From an uncultured Bacillaceae bacterium (GTDB lineage: Bacteria > Bacillota > Bacilli > Bacillales > Amphibacillaceae): a DNA stretch of 7,210 nt. How positions within the stretch are numbered: the first letter of the stretch is position 1; each line of letters starts with the position of its first letter. The DNA lies in contig CALZEK010000067.1 in the NCBI GenBank assembly GCA_945639745.1, positions 1 through 7,210 on the forward strand, in the 5' to 3' direction. The notes under the pieces are model-generated. The model saw nothing but the letters and a program-made list of their open reading frames with translations, was not told the DNA's origin and made no database searches. Shown in pieces: positions 1 through 6,527 of this stretch. The position numbers and the translations under genes were made by a program.

Positions 1-2
1 TC

Positions 3-824
3 TTTTCAAGTAAAGTTTATGATTTTGATACGGTTGTGACTTTCGTTCAAGGTGAGTATCGTAAGCCCGTTAAAAAACGTGATCCTCATTCTGATGAGGG
101 CGGTAATGATCATATTTATGATAATAAATTTTTATTGTGTAGTTTAAATAAAACAGATCAACCTGAAACAAGTTATACCTTTGATTATATTGAAAAAGAA
201 TTTAAATCTGCTCATCAGGTTGATCCAATCATAAATCTAACAAAGCCACTGACGGGTTTTCTTTTTCCTGCAATGCATGACGGTGCTTCTGATGTGAATC
301 ATATATTATACAGCGCTGGAAAAGCTAATGAACCTGATGAAGCGTTTATTGATGAAGTTTTAGAGTGTGAAGAGATGATGACTGCAGCTGAAAGTAAAGA
401 TAGCTTTGAACTTGTTGTTAGTAAGTTAGCAGGTGACCAGGTCGATGCACATACACTTGCTAATATTTATGAAGAAATTGATCACATTATTCAAGATAGT
501 AAGGATGAAGAAGAGCCTAATGTTCCTGATCTTGATTATCATGATGTGGAACATATCTTAACATCAAGCGGTGTTGAGAACGTTGATACTGAAGCTATCA
601 AAGATACTTTACACACTATTTTTGATGATGAGCAGTACTCATTTAAAACAGAGAGCTTATTACCTAAAAAAGTAAAAATTAATACTGAAATCGCTAAAAT
701 TTCCCTTGATCCAAAACATTTAAAAAATGTAAAATACATCACTTACGAAGGTAAACCTTGCTTACTTTTAGAAATTGAAGATAATGTGGAAATTGAAGGA
801 TTTAATTTAGATGCTTCTCCCTAA
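3..824 (+). CDS. DUF4317 family protein, 3' part (start lies before the window)
   Basis: The reading frame is open from the first full codon at position 3 and ends at TAA 822-824, so about 273 C-terminal residues are visible. The GTG at 36 is an internal Val codon: no Shine-Dalgarno site precedes it and the frame continues upstream of it. I assign the product to DUF4317, a Firmicute family of unknown function, from the order of recognisable blocks: a DNKFLLCSLN block near the front, TGFLFPAMHDG with a following LYSAGKA block, a long acidic helical middle (many Asp/Glu, DEEEPNVPDLD), and a C-terminal block in which KVKINTEIAKISLDP leads to GKPCLLLEIEDNVEIEGFNLD. There is no signal peptide or membrane segment in the visible part, so it is probably cytoplasmic. 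Family members are usually clearly longer, so roughly a third of the protein is probably missing. The family name is recalled from memory; no biochemical role is claimed. Confidence 0.75.
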   Translation, partial: FSSKVYDFDTVVTFVQGEYRKPVKKRDPHSDEGGNDHIYDNKFLLCSLNKTDQPETSYTFDYIEKEFKSAHQVDPIINLTKPLTGFLFPAMHDGASDVNHILYSAGKANEPDEAFIDEVLECEEMMTAAESKDSFELVVSKLAGDQVDAHTLANIYEEIDHIIQDSKDEEEPNVPDLDYHDVEHILTSSGVENVDTEAIKDTLHTIFDDEQYSFKTESLLPKKVKINTEIAKISLDPKHLKNVKYITYEGKPCLLLEIEDNVEIEGFNLDASP

Positions 825-869
825 AAGATATCAGAAACTATTCTTTTAATAGTTTCTGATATCTTTTTT
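823..869 (+). terminator. Intrinsic terminator after the DUF4317 gene
   Basis: A perfect 20-bp inverted repeat pairs 823-842 with 848-867 around a 5-nt loop (CTTTT), and the T-run continues to 869. The left arm begins with AAAA, so the hairpin could also work for transcripts from the other side, although no gene faces it. The stem includes the last two bases of the stop codon at 822-824. Confidence 0.9.
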
Positions 870-889
870 ATTATTTTAGTATTGAAAAT

Positions 890-918
890 TTGTATTTAGT
901 AAATGAAATAAGTAAAAT
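890..918 (+). promoter_or_regulatory. Candidate sigma-A promoter for the YitT-family gene
   Basis: TTGTAT (890-895) and TAAAAT (913-918) are separated by 17 nt, and lie 35 nt upstream of the start codon in the only gap between the preceding terminator and the gene. The -10 matches 5 of 6 consensus bases, the -35 only 3 of 6. An alternative pairing is TTGAAA (882-887) with TGAAAT (904-909), spacer 16. The region is very AT-rich, so chance matches are easy. Confidence 0.4.
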
Positions 919-952
919 AATTCTTTATTATTATTTATGAGGAGGGTGTCGT

Positions 953-1786
953 TTGCTGAAATTTTCAAAAGACTTATTCATGATTACCATGGGTTCTTTA
1001 CTATACGCTTTAGCAATAAATTTACTTATTATTCCAAATAACTTTGCTGATGGGGGACTTGCTGGTGCATCAATTATTTTACACTATGTGTTTGATTGGT
1101 CACCAGGTCTTATTAATTTTATTTTATCATCCATCATTATTTTGATTGGCTACCGTGCATTACCTAAACGAATTACTCTTTTAACACTTATTACAGCGCC
1201 TTTAATTTCTTTACTCATTATTCTGACTGAATCAAATATTGATCCTTTAGCTGACCCACTTGTTTCTGCTATTTTCGCCGGAGTCTTAAGTGGTATAGGT
1301 ACAGGGCTAATTTTCAGGACTGGAAGTTCGATGGGTGGAACAAGCATAATTGCTCGCATGTTTAACCATAACTGGGGTTGGGAATTAACACGTACTAATC
1401 TCGTTTTAGATACTATCATTGTCTTTTCTGGTTACTTAGTGATTGGACCTTTGAACACCTTATATACAGTTATTTCATTATTTATCGGAAAAAAAGCAAC
1501 TGATATTATTATCGATGGTCTTGATTCTAGAAAAGCTGTAAGTGTTATTTCACACGATGCTCCTGAAATTATTGAAGAAGTTACTGAACAACTTCAAATT
1601 AGCGCGACTGTATTTGAAGGTTACGGACTTTATTTAAGAGAACCTACCGATATGGCTTATATGATTATCCATAAATACCAGCTTTTCAAATTAAAAAAAA
1701 TCATTAATTCAATCGACGATAATGCTCTTGTCGTTGTTCATGATGTACGCGATGTTTTTGGTGGTAGTTTTAAATGGACGAGTTAA
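953..1786 (+). CDS. YitT-family membrane protein with C-terminal DUF2179 domain
   Basis: This is a 277-residue protein starting at TTG 953; GGAGG at 941-945 sits 7 nt upstream and fixes this start. The N-terminal part has about five hydrophobic segments (roughly residues 8-26, 50-68, 74-91, 100-122 and 146-170), followed from about residue 190 by a soluble domain. The motifs fit the YitT/YpjC/YqfU family: the ADGGLAGASIIL stretch after the first segment, GSSMGGTSIIARM around residues 123-135, and a C-terminal DUF2179 block running from RKAVSVISH through a GYGLY turn to a final DVRDVFGGSF. Length is normal for the family. These proteins are integral membrane proteins whose substrate is not generally established, so I give no transport function. 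The gene is flanked by a terminator upstream and an S-box leader downstream, and I read it as monocistronic. Several paralogues usually exist per genome, so no symbol is given. Confidence 0.88.
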   Translation: MLKFSKDLFMITMGSLLYALAINLLIIPNNFADGGLAGASIILHYVFDWSPGLINFILSSIIILIGYRALPKRITLLTLITAPLISLLIILTESNIDPLADPLVSAIFAGVLSGIGTGLIFRTGSSMGGTSIIARMFNHNWGWELTRTNLVLDTIIVFSGYLVIGPLNTLYTVISLFIGKKATDIIIDGLDSRKAVSVISHDAPEIIEEVTEQLQISATVFEGYGLYLREPTDMAYMIIHKYQLFKLKKIINSIDDNALVVVHDVRDVFGGSFKWTS

Positions 1787-1859
1787 ATACAAGATTAATT
1801 ATTTAGCTTAGCAGTTATAATTGATATTTTTAAAAGCTACTCGCTATTTTATGAATAGT
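1787..1859 (+). other. Short AT-rich gap with no strong terminator
   Basis: The 73 nt between the YitT-family stop codon and the next promoter contain no ORF and no stable U-tailed hairpin. A weak imperfect repeat (AAAAGC ... GCTATTTT, about 1831-1850) is the only hint of structure. Transcripts from upstream may therefore run on into the S-box leader. Confidence 0.5.
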
Positions 1860-1888
1860 TTGACAATTATACTATTCTATAATAAGAT
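1860..1888 (+). promoter_or_regulatory. Sigma-A promoter of the S-box operon
   Basis: A consensus -35 TTGACA (1860-1865) is followed after 17 nt by TAAGAT (1883-1888, 4 of 6). Transcription would begin near 1895, about 35 nt before the riboswitch. A perfect TATAAT lies at 1878-1883 but is only 12 nt from TTGACA; it would need the poor -35 ATAGTT at 1855-1860. One of these -10 elements, or both, may be used. Confidence 0.7.
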
Positions 1889-1929
1889 GAGATTCATCAT
1901 CAAATAAAAATTAAATTAAAGTAACGCAA

Positions 1930-2118
1930 ACTCTTATAAAGATAGGTTGAGGGACTGGCCCTATGACATCTAGGCAACCATTGAATTAATTTTCAAACGG
2001 TGCTAAATCCAGCGAATTATTTTTTTAATTCGAAATATAAGGGAGTTGCTTATCACAATATATTTATTATTAGTGTAAAGCGATCTCTTATATCTTTATA
2101 AGAGATCGCTTTTTAATT
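1930..2118 (+). ncRNA. SAM-I (S-box) riboswitch with terminator/antiterminator platform
   Basis: This leader carries the S-box core in order: the GAGGGACTGGCCC stretch (1949-1961), GGCAACC (1973-1979), GGTGCTAAATCCAGC (1999-2013). Helix P1 pairs CTCTTATA 1931-1938 with 2036-2043 (one G-U). P2 has the GGG/CCC hairpin around ACUGG; P3 pairs TTGAA 1981-1985 with TTCAA 1992-1996, flanked by ACC/GGT; P4 pairs 2013-2019 with 2026-2032. The family's pseudoknot is visible as CTGG 1955-1958 with CCAG 2009-2012. The 3' side of P1 (2036-2051) can instead pair with the left arm of the terminator (2077-2091), with one bulged G and two G-U pairs. Bound S-adenosylmethionine would stabilise P1, free the terminator and switch the operon off; low SAM would allow read-through. 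It controls the MetQNI and CoA-transferase genes downstream. Confidence 0.96.
2077..2118 (+). terminator. SAM-controlled intrinsic terminator of the S-box leader
   Basis: A perfect 16-bp stem (2077-2092 with 2097-2112) closes a TCTT loop and is followed by a T-rich tail ending near 2118. Its left arm is the stretch that can alternatively pair with the 3' strand of riboswitch helix P1, so termination is conditional. Confidence 0.93.
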
Positions 2119-2180
2119 TGAAATGAGGTAATAAAATGAATTTATAACTAGGAATGACTGAATTTTCAAAATACATAAAT

Positions 2181-2198
2181 ATAAAAGGGGATATTATT
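2181..2198 (+). promoter_or_regulatory. Ribosome binding site that sets the lipoprotein start
   Basis: AAAAGGGG (2183-2190) lies 8 nt before ATG 2199. The in-frame ATG at 2154 has no proper Shine-Dalgarno site (only AGGA directly abutting it) and would bury the lipoprotein signal peptide behind 15 polar residues. Confidence 0.85.
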
Positions 2199-3035
2199 AT
2201 GAAAAAAATCATTTGTTTATTTATTGTTACTTTAGTTTTATTTGCTTTAGCTGCATGTGCGTCAAACGACGAAAATTCAAATGGTAATGAAAAAACAGAA
2301 ATAAATATTGGAGCAACTGCTGGACCTTATAGTGATCAATTAAAAGAAGGGATTGCGCCTTTATTAGAAAAAGAAGGCTATACAATTAATGTGACTGAAT
2401 TTAGTGATTATATTCAACCCAATAAAGCACTAGAAGAAAATGCTATTGATGTAAATGTTTTTCAAAATGCTATTTATTTAGAACAATTTAACGAAGACCA
2501 TAATATGGATTTAGTCGCATCTTATGCTGTACCAACAGCTCCCATTGCTTTGTATTCTGATAAACATAATTCACTTGAAGATATTAAAGATGGAATGAAA
2601 ATTACATTACCAAACGATCCTACAAATCTAGCACGCTCATTACATATGTTAGTTGATTTCGGTTGGGTGACAATTGATGACTCTGTTAAACAAACAACTG
2701 CTTCAGAAAAAGATATTATCGATAATCCATATAATTTAGATGTTCAACCGATAGAAGCAGCACAAACTCCTCGTTCACTAAGTGATGCTGATTTTGCTTT
2801 TATTAACGGTAATTTTGCACTAGCAGCTGATTTGAAATTAACTGATTCTGTCGCGATTGAAGATACACCAGAAGATTATTTAATTTATGTGACATTGCGT
2901 AATGGTGAAGAAAACGAACCTTTTGCTAAAGCATTAGAAAAAGCTTACAAATCAAAAGCATTTTTAGACTTCACAAATGAGTACGCTCAAGGTTACGTAA
3001 AACCACCTTATCAAAATGAATTGGAGGAAAAATAG
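2199..3035 (+). CDS. metQ: MetQ/NlpA-family substrate-binding lipoprotein of a methionine-type ABC importer
   Basis: This 278-residue protein is the extracellular binding subunit, tethered to the membrane. Residues 1-19 form a lipoprotein signal peptide (MKK, hydrophobic core, lipobox LAAC) with the lipidated Cys at 20, then a polar Asn/Glu linker. The NlpA fold follows: FSDYIQPN (68-75), DVNVFQNAIYL (84-94), LPNDPTNLARSL (137-148) and PRSLSDADFAFINGN (191-205). Compared from memory with E. coli MetQ, Tyr71, Arg146 and the INGN Asn residues are retained. However, the ligand-site His of FQH is Asn90, the following Pro is Ile92, and the residue matching Asn229 is Ile229. The ligand may therefore differ from L-methionine. 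It is the first gene after the S-box, and its stop codon TAG overlaps the next start by one base. Family assignment is firm; the substrate is uncertain. Confidence 0.9.
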   Translation: MKKIICLFIVTLVLFALAACASNDENSNGNEKTEINIGATAGPYSDQLKEGIAPLLEKEGYTINVTEFSDYIQPNKALEENAIDVNVFQNAIYLEQFNEDHNMDLVASYAVPTAPIALYSDKHNSLEDIKDGMKITLPNDPTNLARSLHMLVDFGWVTIDDSVKQTTASEKDIIDNPYNLDVQPIEAAQTPRSLSDADFAFINGNFALAADLKLTDSVAIEDTPEDYLIYVTLRNGEENEPFAKALEKAYKSKAFLDFTNEYAQGYVKPPYQNELEEK

Positions 3036-4036
3036 TGATTATAATTGAACATGTAACAAAAACATATAATAATGTGATAGCTGTAAACGATGTTAACTTT
3101 AACATCAAGAAAGGTGAAATATTCGGCATAATTGGCTATAGCGGAGCTGGAAAAAGCACTCTACTTCGCTGTTTAAATTTACTAGAAAGACCTACCACTG
3201 GAAAAGTGTGGATTGATAACAAGGATTTTACTAAACTAACTGATCGTGAAGTCCGTCAAGAAAGATTAAAAGTAGGAATGATATTTCAACATTTTTATTT
3301 AATCAGTTCTAAAACTGTTTATGACAATATTGCTTTTTCATTAAAAGCTGCTGGGAAAAAGAAGTCTGAAATTAAAATACGTGTACTTGAATTACTAGAT
3401 TTGGTCGGCTTAACTGATCGAGCTGATCATTATCCTGCACAATTATCAGGTGGTCAAAAACAACGTGTTGGAATTGCAAGAGCTTTAGCAAATAATCCTA
3501 AAGTACTTTTATGTGATGAAGCGACTAGTGCACTTGATCCAACGACAACTGTAGCTATTTTAAATTTACTTAAAAAAATTAATGAAAAACTTGGCATTAC
3601 GATTGTGCTAATTACGCATGAAATGGAAGTTATTAAAGAAGTATGTCACCGTATTGCTGTTATGGAAAATGGCAAAGTAATAGAAATAGGATCAGTTTAT
3701 GATATTTTTGCAAACCCTAAACAAGCATTAACTAAAAAATTTGTACAAACCATTCACTCCTTATCTCTACCCGATCGACTACTGATGGATCGAAAAGGTT
3801 CGATTATAAAAATCACATTTAGAGGGCCATCTGCTGAAGATGGTGTCATCGCCCAAACTCTAACCAAATTTGATGTTTTTGTAAATATTTTACATGGACA
3901 AATTACATATATTCAAGATCAACCATTAGGCACATTAATTATTGAAGTAATAGGTAATGATGACGAATTAACTAAAGCGGTAAATTATATTGAAGCATCA
4001 ACAAGTCACTTGGAGGTGTTAGAAAATGTTGGTTGA
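3035..4036 (+). CDS. metN: MetN, methionine-type ABC importer ATPase with NIL domain
   Basis: This 333-residue cytoplasmic ATPase would power the importer as a dimer. It starts at GTG 3035, which shares one base with the preceding TAG stop; GGAGG at 3023-3027 is 7 nt upstream. All ABC motifs are intact: Walker A GYSGAGKS (34-41), Q-loop Gln85, signature LSGGQ (137-141), Walker B VLLCDE (157-162), D-loop SALD (165-168) and switch His195. From about residue 255 to the end is the NIL domain typical of MetN, which in E. coli binds methionine and inhibits transport. Length matches the family. The Shine-Dalgarno site of the next gene lies inside its 3' end and the two genes overlap by 11 nt, indicating translational coupling. 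The NIL domain and the neighbours separate it from other polar amino acid ATPases. Confidence 0.95.
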   Translation: MIIIEHVTKTYNNVIAVNDVNFNIKKGEIFGIIGYSGAGKSTLLRCLNLLERPTTGKVWIDNKDFTKLTDREVRQERLKVGMIFQHFYLISSKTVYDNIAFSLKAAGKKKSEIKIRVLELLDLVGLTDRADHYPAQLSGGQKQRVGIARALANNPKVLLCDEATSALDPTTTVAILNLLKKINEKLGITIVLITHEMEVIKEVCHRIAVMENGKVIEIGSVYDIFANPKQALTKKFVQTIHSLSLPDRLLMDRKGSIIKITFRGPSAEDGVIAQTLTKFDVFVNILHGQITYIQDQPLGTLIIEVIGNDDELTKAVNYIEASTSHLEVLENVG

Positions 4037-4667
4037 TTTTTGGAATGCATTAACAGAAACTGCATTAATGATGAGCATAGCAATTGTTCTTGCTGCTTTA
4101 ATTGGTATTCCTTTAGGGGTAGGTTTATTTGTCACTAACAAGGGTATGTTTTGGCAAAATCAATTTATTCAAAACACTTCCGGTACAATTATTAATATTA
4201 TTCGATCGATTCCTTATATTATTTTACTTGTTGTTTTATTGCCCTTTACGAAATTATTACTTGGTACGACTACTGGACCCATTGCTGCAAGTGTTTCTCT
4301 AACCATTGCTGCAATTCCATTTTATGCTCGTTTAGTTGAAGGTTCTTTACGAGAAATTGACACAGGCGTTATCGAAGCCGCTGAATCATGTGGTGCATCT
4401 CCATGGCTTATTATAAAAGACGTTTTATTACCAGAAGCAAGACCAGGGATGATTGCAGGTTTAACAGTTACAATTATTAGTACGCTAGGTTACTCAGCGA
4501 TGGCAGGAATGGTTGGTGGTGGAGGTATTGGTGATTTAGCGATTCGCTTTGGTTACTACCGTTTTGAAAATGGAATTATGCTTGCAACAGTCATTATTTT
4601 AATTATTATAGTTCAACTGATTCAATACACTGGAGATAAAGTAGCAAAAACTGTCAATCGACGTTAA
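4026..4667 (+). CDS. metI: MetI, methionine-type ABC importer permease
   Basis: This 213-residue inner-membrane permease would form the substrate channel as a homodimer on MetN. ATG 4026 is preceded by GGAGG at 4012-4016 (9 nt) and overlaps the end of metN by 11 nt. About five membrane segments are visible (around residues 13-36, 55-79, 84-101, 140-162 and 183-203). The ABC coupling (EAA) loop is at 117-135, beginning EAAESCGASP and ending in the LLPEA stretch. The N-terminal half has the IRSIPYIILL motif typical of MetI, and GGGGIGDLA near 164-172 is also family-typical. Length is normal (about 215-225). The stop codon is immediately followed by the Shine-Dalgarno site of the CoA-transferase gene, so the importer and the enzyme appear to be expressed together. 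Confidence 0.95.
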   Translation: MLVDFWNALTETALMMSIAIVLAALIGIPLGVGLFVTNKGMFWQNQFIQNTSGTIINIIRSIPYIILLVVLLPFTKLLLGTTTGPIAASVSLTIAAIPFYARLVEGSLREIDTGVIEAAESCGASPWLIIKDVLLPEARPGMIAGLTVTIISTLGYSAMAGMVGGGGIGDLAIRFGYYRFENGIMLATVIILIIIVQLIQYTGDKVAKTVNRR

Positions 4668-4679
4668 GGAGGAGTTAAT

Positions 4680-5687
4680 ATGTCAGAAAAAAATAAAAAT
4701 AAAATTCATGGTTGGGTGCACCCTGATGATATGAGAGCTTACCGTTTAAAACATAAATCAATGGTAAAAAAAAATAAGTTAACGACATTATCTGAAGCAA
4801 TAAAAAATGGTGTTAAAAGTAACGATTATTTAGTTCTTGGCGGTTTTGGAGCTGTTCGAAATCCAATGGCAGCTGTTTATGAAATTATTCGTCAAGAGAT
4901 TAATGATTTAACACTTGGAGGCAAAGCATCACAAAATGACGCCAATGTGCTTATCGCCTCAGGTAATGTTACACAAATTGAAGTTGCTTATGCATTTGCT
5001 GATGAAATTCGCGGATTGTCTCGACCTGCTCGTGCTGCAGTTGAAAGTGGTCGATTAAAAGTTTTATCAGAAATGACAAATGCAGGATTTCAGTGGCGTT
5101 TTACTGCAGCAATGAAAGGTTTATCATTTTATCCAACACGGACAAGTATAGGGACAGATACATTACATTACAGCGGCTCAAAAACGATTACAGATCCATT
5201 TACAAATAAGCCGATTGAACTGTTACCTGCATGTCATCCAGATGTCGCAATCATTCACGTACACAGAGCTGATAAATATGGTAATTGTCAAATTGATGGC
5301 AATGTGACGATTGATGTTGAAATAGCACACGCAGCCAAACATCTTATTATTACTGCTGAAGAGATTGTTAGTGATGAGGTTATTACCAATGATCCCGCAT
5401 TAACTAAAATACCATTTTTTGTTGTTGATTCAGTTGTTGAAGTTCCATTCGGTTCACATCCTAATCAAGTACCTGGGCTTTATTCATTTGATGAAAATCA
5501 ATGGCAAATTTGGCTCGATGCTTCATTAGATGATAAAAAAATTAAAGATTATTTAACTACATATATCCATGAAACAAATGATCATTACGATTATTTAGAT
5601 AAAATAGGTAGCATTAAAGTATTACATGAACTTCAAAAAATCGAAAAAGGACTAAGTCCTTATCCAAAAGTCGCTAGAAGGGGTTGA
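4680..5687 (+). CDS. Class I CoA-transferase, alpha subunit (GctA-like)
   Basis: This 335-residue protein matches the alpha subunit of two-gene, glutaconate-type CoA-transferases, which move CoA between carboxylic acids. Seen in sequence: GGFGAVRNPMA (54-64), YPTRTSIGTD (151-160), DVAIIHVHRADKYGN (188-202), AAKHLIITAEEIVSDE (218-233) and EVPFGSHPNQVPGLY (254-268), in the order known for Acidaminococcus GctA. The C-terminal block DHYDYLDKIG (301-310) resembles GctA rather than the steroid-degrading IpdA. It carries a Lys/His-rich N-terminal extension of about 20-30 residues before the fold. AAGGAGG (4666-4672) overlaps the metI stop codon and lies 7 nt before ATG 4680, so it belongs to the S-box operon. 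The true acid substrate cannot be read from sequence. No signal peptide is present, so it is cytoplasmic. Confidence 0.88.
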   Translation: MSEKNKNKIHGWVHPDDMRAYRLKHKSMVKKNKLTTLSEAIKNGVKSNDYLVLGGFGAVRNPMAAVYEIIRQEINDLTLGGKASQNDANVLIASGNVTQIEVAYAFADEIRGLSRPARAAVESGRLKVLSEMTNAGFQWRFTAAMKGLSFYPTRTSIGTDTLHYSGSKTITDPFTNKPIELLPACHPDVAIIHVHRADKYGNCQIDGNVTIDVEIAHAAKHLIITAEEIVSDEVITNDPALTKIPFFVVDSVVEVPFGSHPNQVPGLYSFDENQWQIWLDASLDDKKIKDYLTTYIHETNDHYDYLDKIGSIKVLHELQKIEKGLSPYPKVARRG

Positions 5688-5691
5688 GATA

Positions 5692-6450
5692 ATGATTAAT
5701 GAAACAGAAAAGATGATTATAGCAGGAGCAAAATTATTACCGACTGACACGGCAATCTATGTTGGCACGGGGATGCCTTTACTTGCTTCAATTTTAGCAT
5801 TAAAAACACATGCCCCAAATTTATTATTTGTCTATGAGGGTGGAGGTGTTGGTGGTCAACCTTCTGGTCGATTACCAATTCAAGTAAGTGAATCTTTAAC
5901 ATACGAACAAGGTACCATCGTTGGCTCAATCGATTATGTAATGAGTTTAGCTCAAGCCGGTTGGATTCAATATGGATTTTTAGGTGGTGCACAAATTGAC
6001 ATCTATGGAAATTTAAATACTACGATAATCGGAGACTGGGAAAAACCAAAAGTACGCTTGCCTGGTTCAGGTGGCGGTGCAGATATTGCTTCTTTTTGCG
6101 AGAAAACTATTATTTTAATGCGCCAAGATAAATATAAATTTGTTAAAGAAGTAGATTTTTTAACAAGTCCTGGCTACTTAACAGGAGATAATTCTAGAGA
6201 TGATGTAGGTTTACCAAGAAATACAGGTCCTTACCGAGTTATTACCCAATTAGGTATTTATGGATTTGATGAAGTTACAAAAAAACTCACTCTTCTTCAA
6301 TTATTCGAAGGGTGCACTTTGGATGATGTGCAAGAAAATAGCAGCTTTCCGATTGCAATAGCAAATGATTGGTCATATCTACCGCCCCCAACTGCTGAAG
6401 AAGTTACTGCATTACGAAAATTAGATCCTCATGGTTTAGTTATCGGATAA
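5692..6450 (+). CDS. Class I CoA-transferase, beta (catalytic) subunit (GctB-like)
   Basis: This 252-residue protein is the partner of the preceding subunit, starting 4 nt after its stop; GAAGGGG at 5677-5683 lies 8 nt before ATG 5692. Recognisable blocks are YVGTGMPLLAS (23-33), VYEGGGVGGQP (47-57), GFLGGAQIDIYGNLNTT (95-111), PKVRLPGSGGGADIA (119-133), an IILMRQDKYKF stretch, DFLTSPGYL (154-162) and VGLPRNTGP (171-179). By alignment from memory, Glu49 matches catalytic Glu54 of Acidaminococcus GctB, the residue that forms the glutamyl-CoA intermediate, so the enzyme looks catalytically competent. The length is slightly below that of GctB (266). It is the last gene before the terminator at 6477-6519. 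Alpha and beta subunits are both complete, supporting a functional heteromer. The substrate acid is unknown. Confidence 0.88.
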   Translation: MINETEKMIIAGAKLLPTDTAIYVGTGMPLLASILALKTHAPNLLFVYEGGGVGGQPSGRLPIQVSESLTYEQGTIVGSIDYVMSLAQAGWIQYGFLGGAQIDIYGNLNTTIIGDWEKPKVRLPGSGGGADIASFCEKTIILMRQDKYKFVKEVDFLTSPGYLTGDNSRDDVGLPRNTGPYRVITQLGIYGFDEVTKKLTLLQLFEGCTLDDVQENSSFPIAIANDWSYLPPPTAEEVTALRKLDPHGLVIG

Positions 6451-6476
6451 GACCTAAATGAATTATTTGTATGTAT

Positions 6477-6519
6477 ACTCTTTAATTGAGCTAAAATGAG
6501 CTCGATTAAAGAGTTTTTT
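6477..6519 (+). terminator. Intrinsic terminator ending the S-box operon
   Basis: A 16-bp stem pairs 6477-6492 with 6499-6514 (one T-G wobble) around the loop AAAATG, followed by a T-run to 6519. It begins 26 nt after the stop codon of the beta CoA-transferase gene and separates that operon from bioY. Confidence 0.92.
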
Positions 6520-6527
6520 ATATATAT

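Noticed and set aside
539..742. Minus-strand ORF of 67 codons inside the DUF4317 gene
   Set aside because: It lies wholly antisense within a recognisable coding region, has no family resemblance or Shine-Dalgarno support that I could see, and is short.
1150..1419. Minus-strand ORF of 89 codons inside the YitT-family gene
   Set aside because: Antisense shadow of membrane-protein codons with no recognisable motif; the + strand frame has clear family features.
1860..1883. Pairing TTGACA (1860) with the perfect TATAAT (1878)
   Set aside because: The spacer would be 12 nt, too short for sigma-A RNA polymerase; TAAGAT at 1883 gives the standard 17.
2154..2198. Upstream start for metQ at ATG 2154
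   Set aside because: No usable Shine-Dalgarno site, and it would put 15 polar residues before a textbook lipoprotein signal peptide.
5717..5992. Minus-strand ORF of 91 codons inside the beta CoA-transferase gene
   Set aside because: Its composition (runs of Leu and His) is what the reverse complement of the + strand gene gives; no domain is visible.
4680..6450. Steroid-ring degradation enzyme IpdAB as the identity of the CoA-transferase pair
   Set aside because: The fold is shared, but the C-terminal block of the alpha subunit and the Glu in VYEGGG of the beta subunit agree better with a GctAB-type transferase, and nothing nearby suggests steroid degradation.
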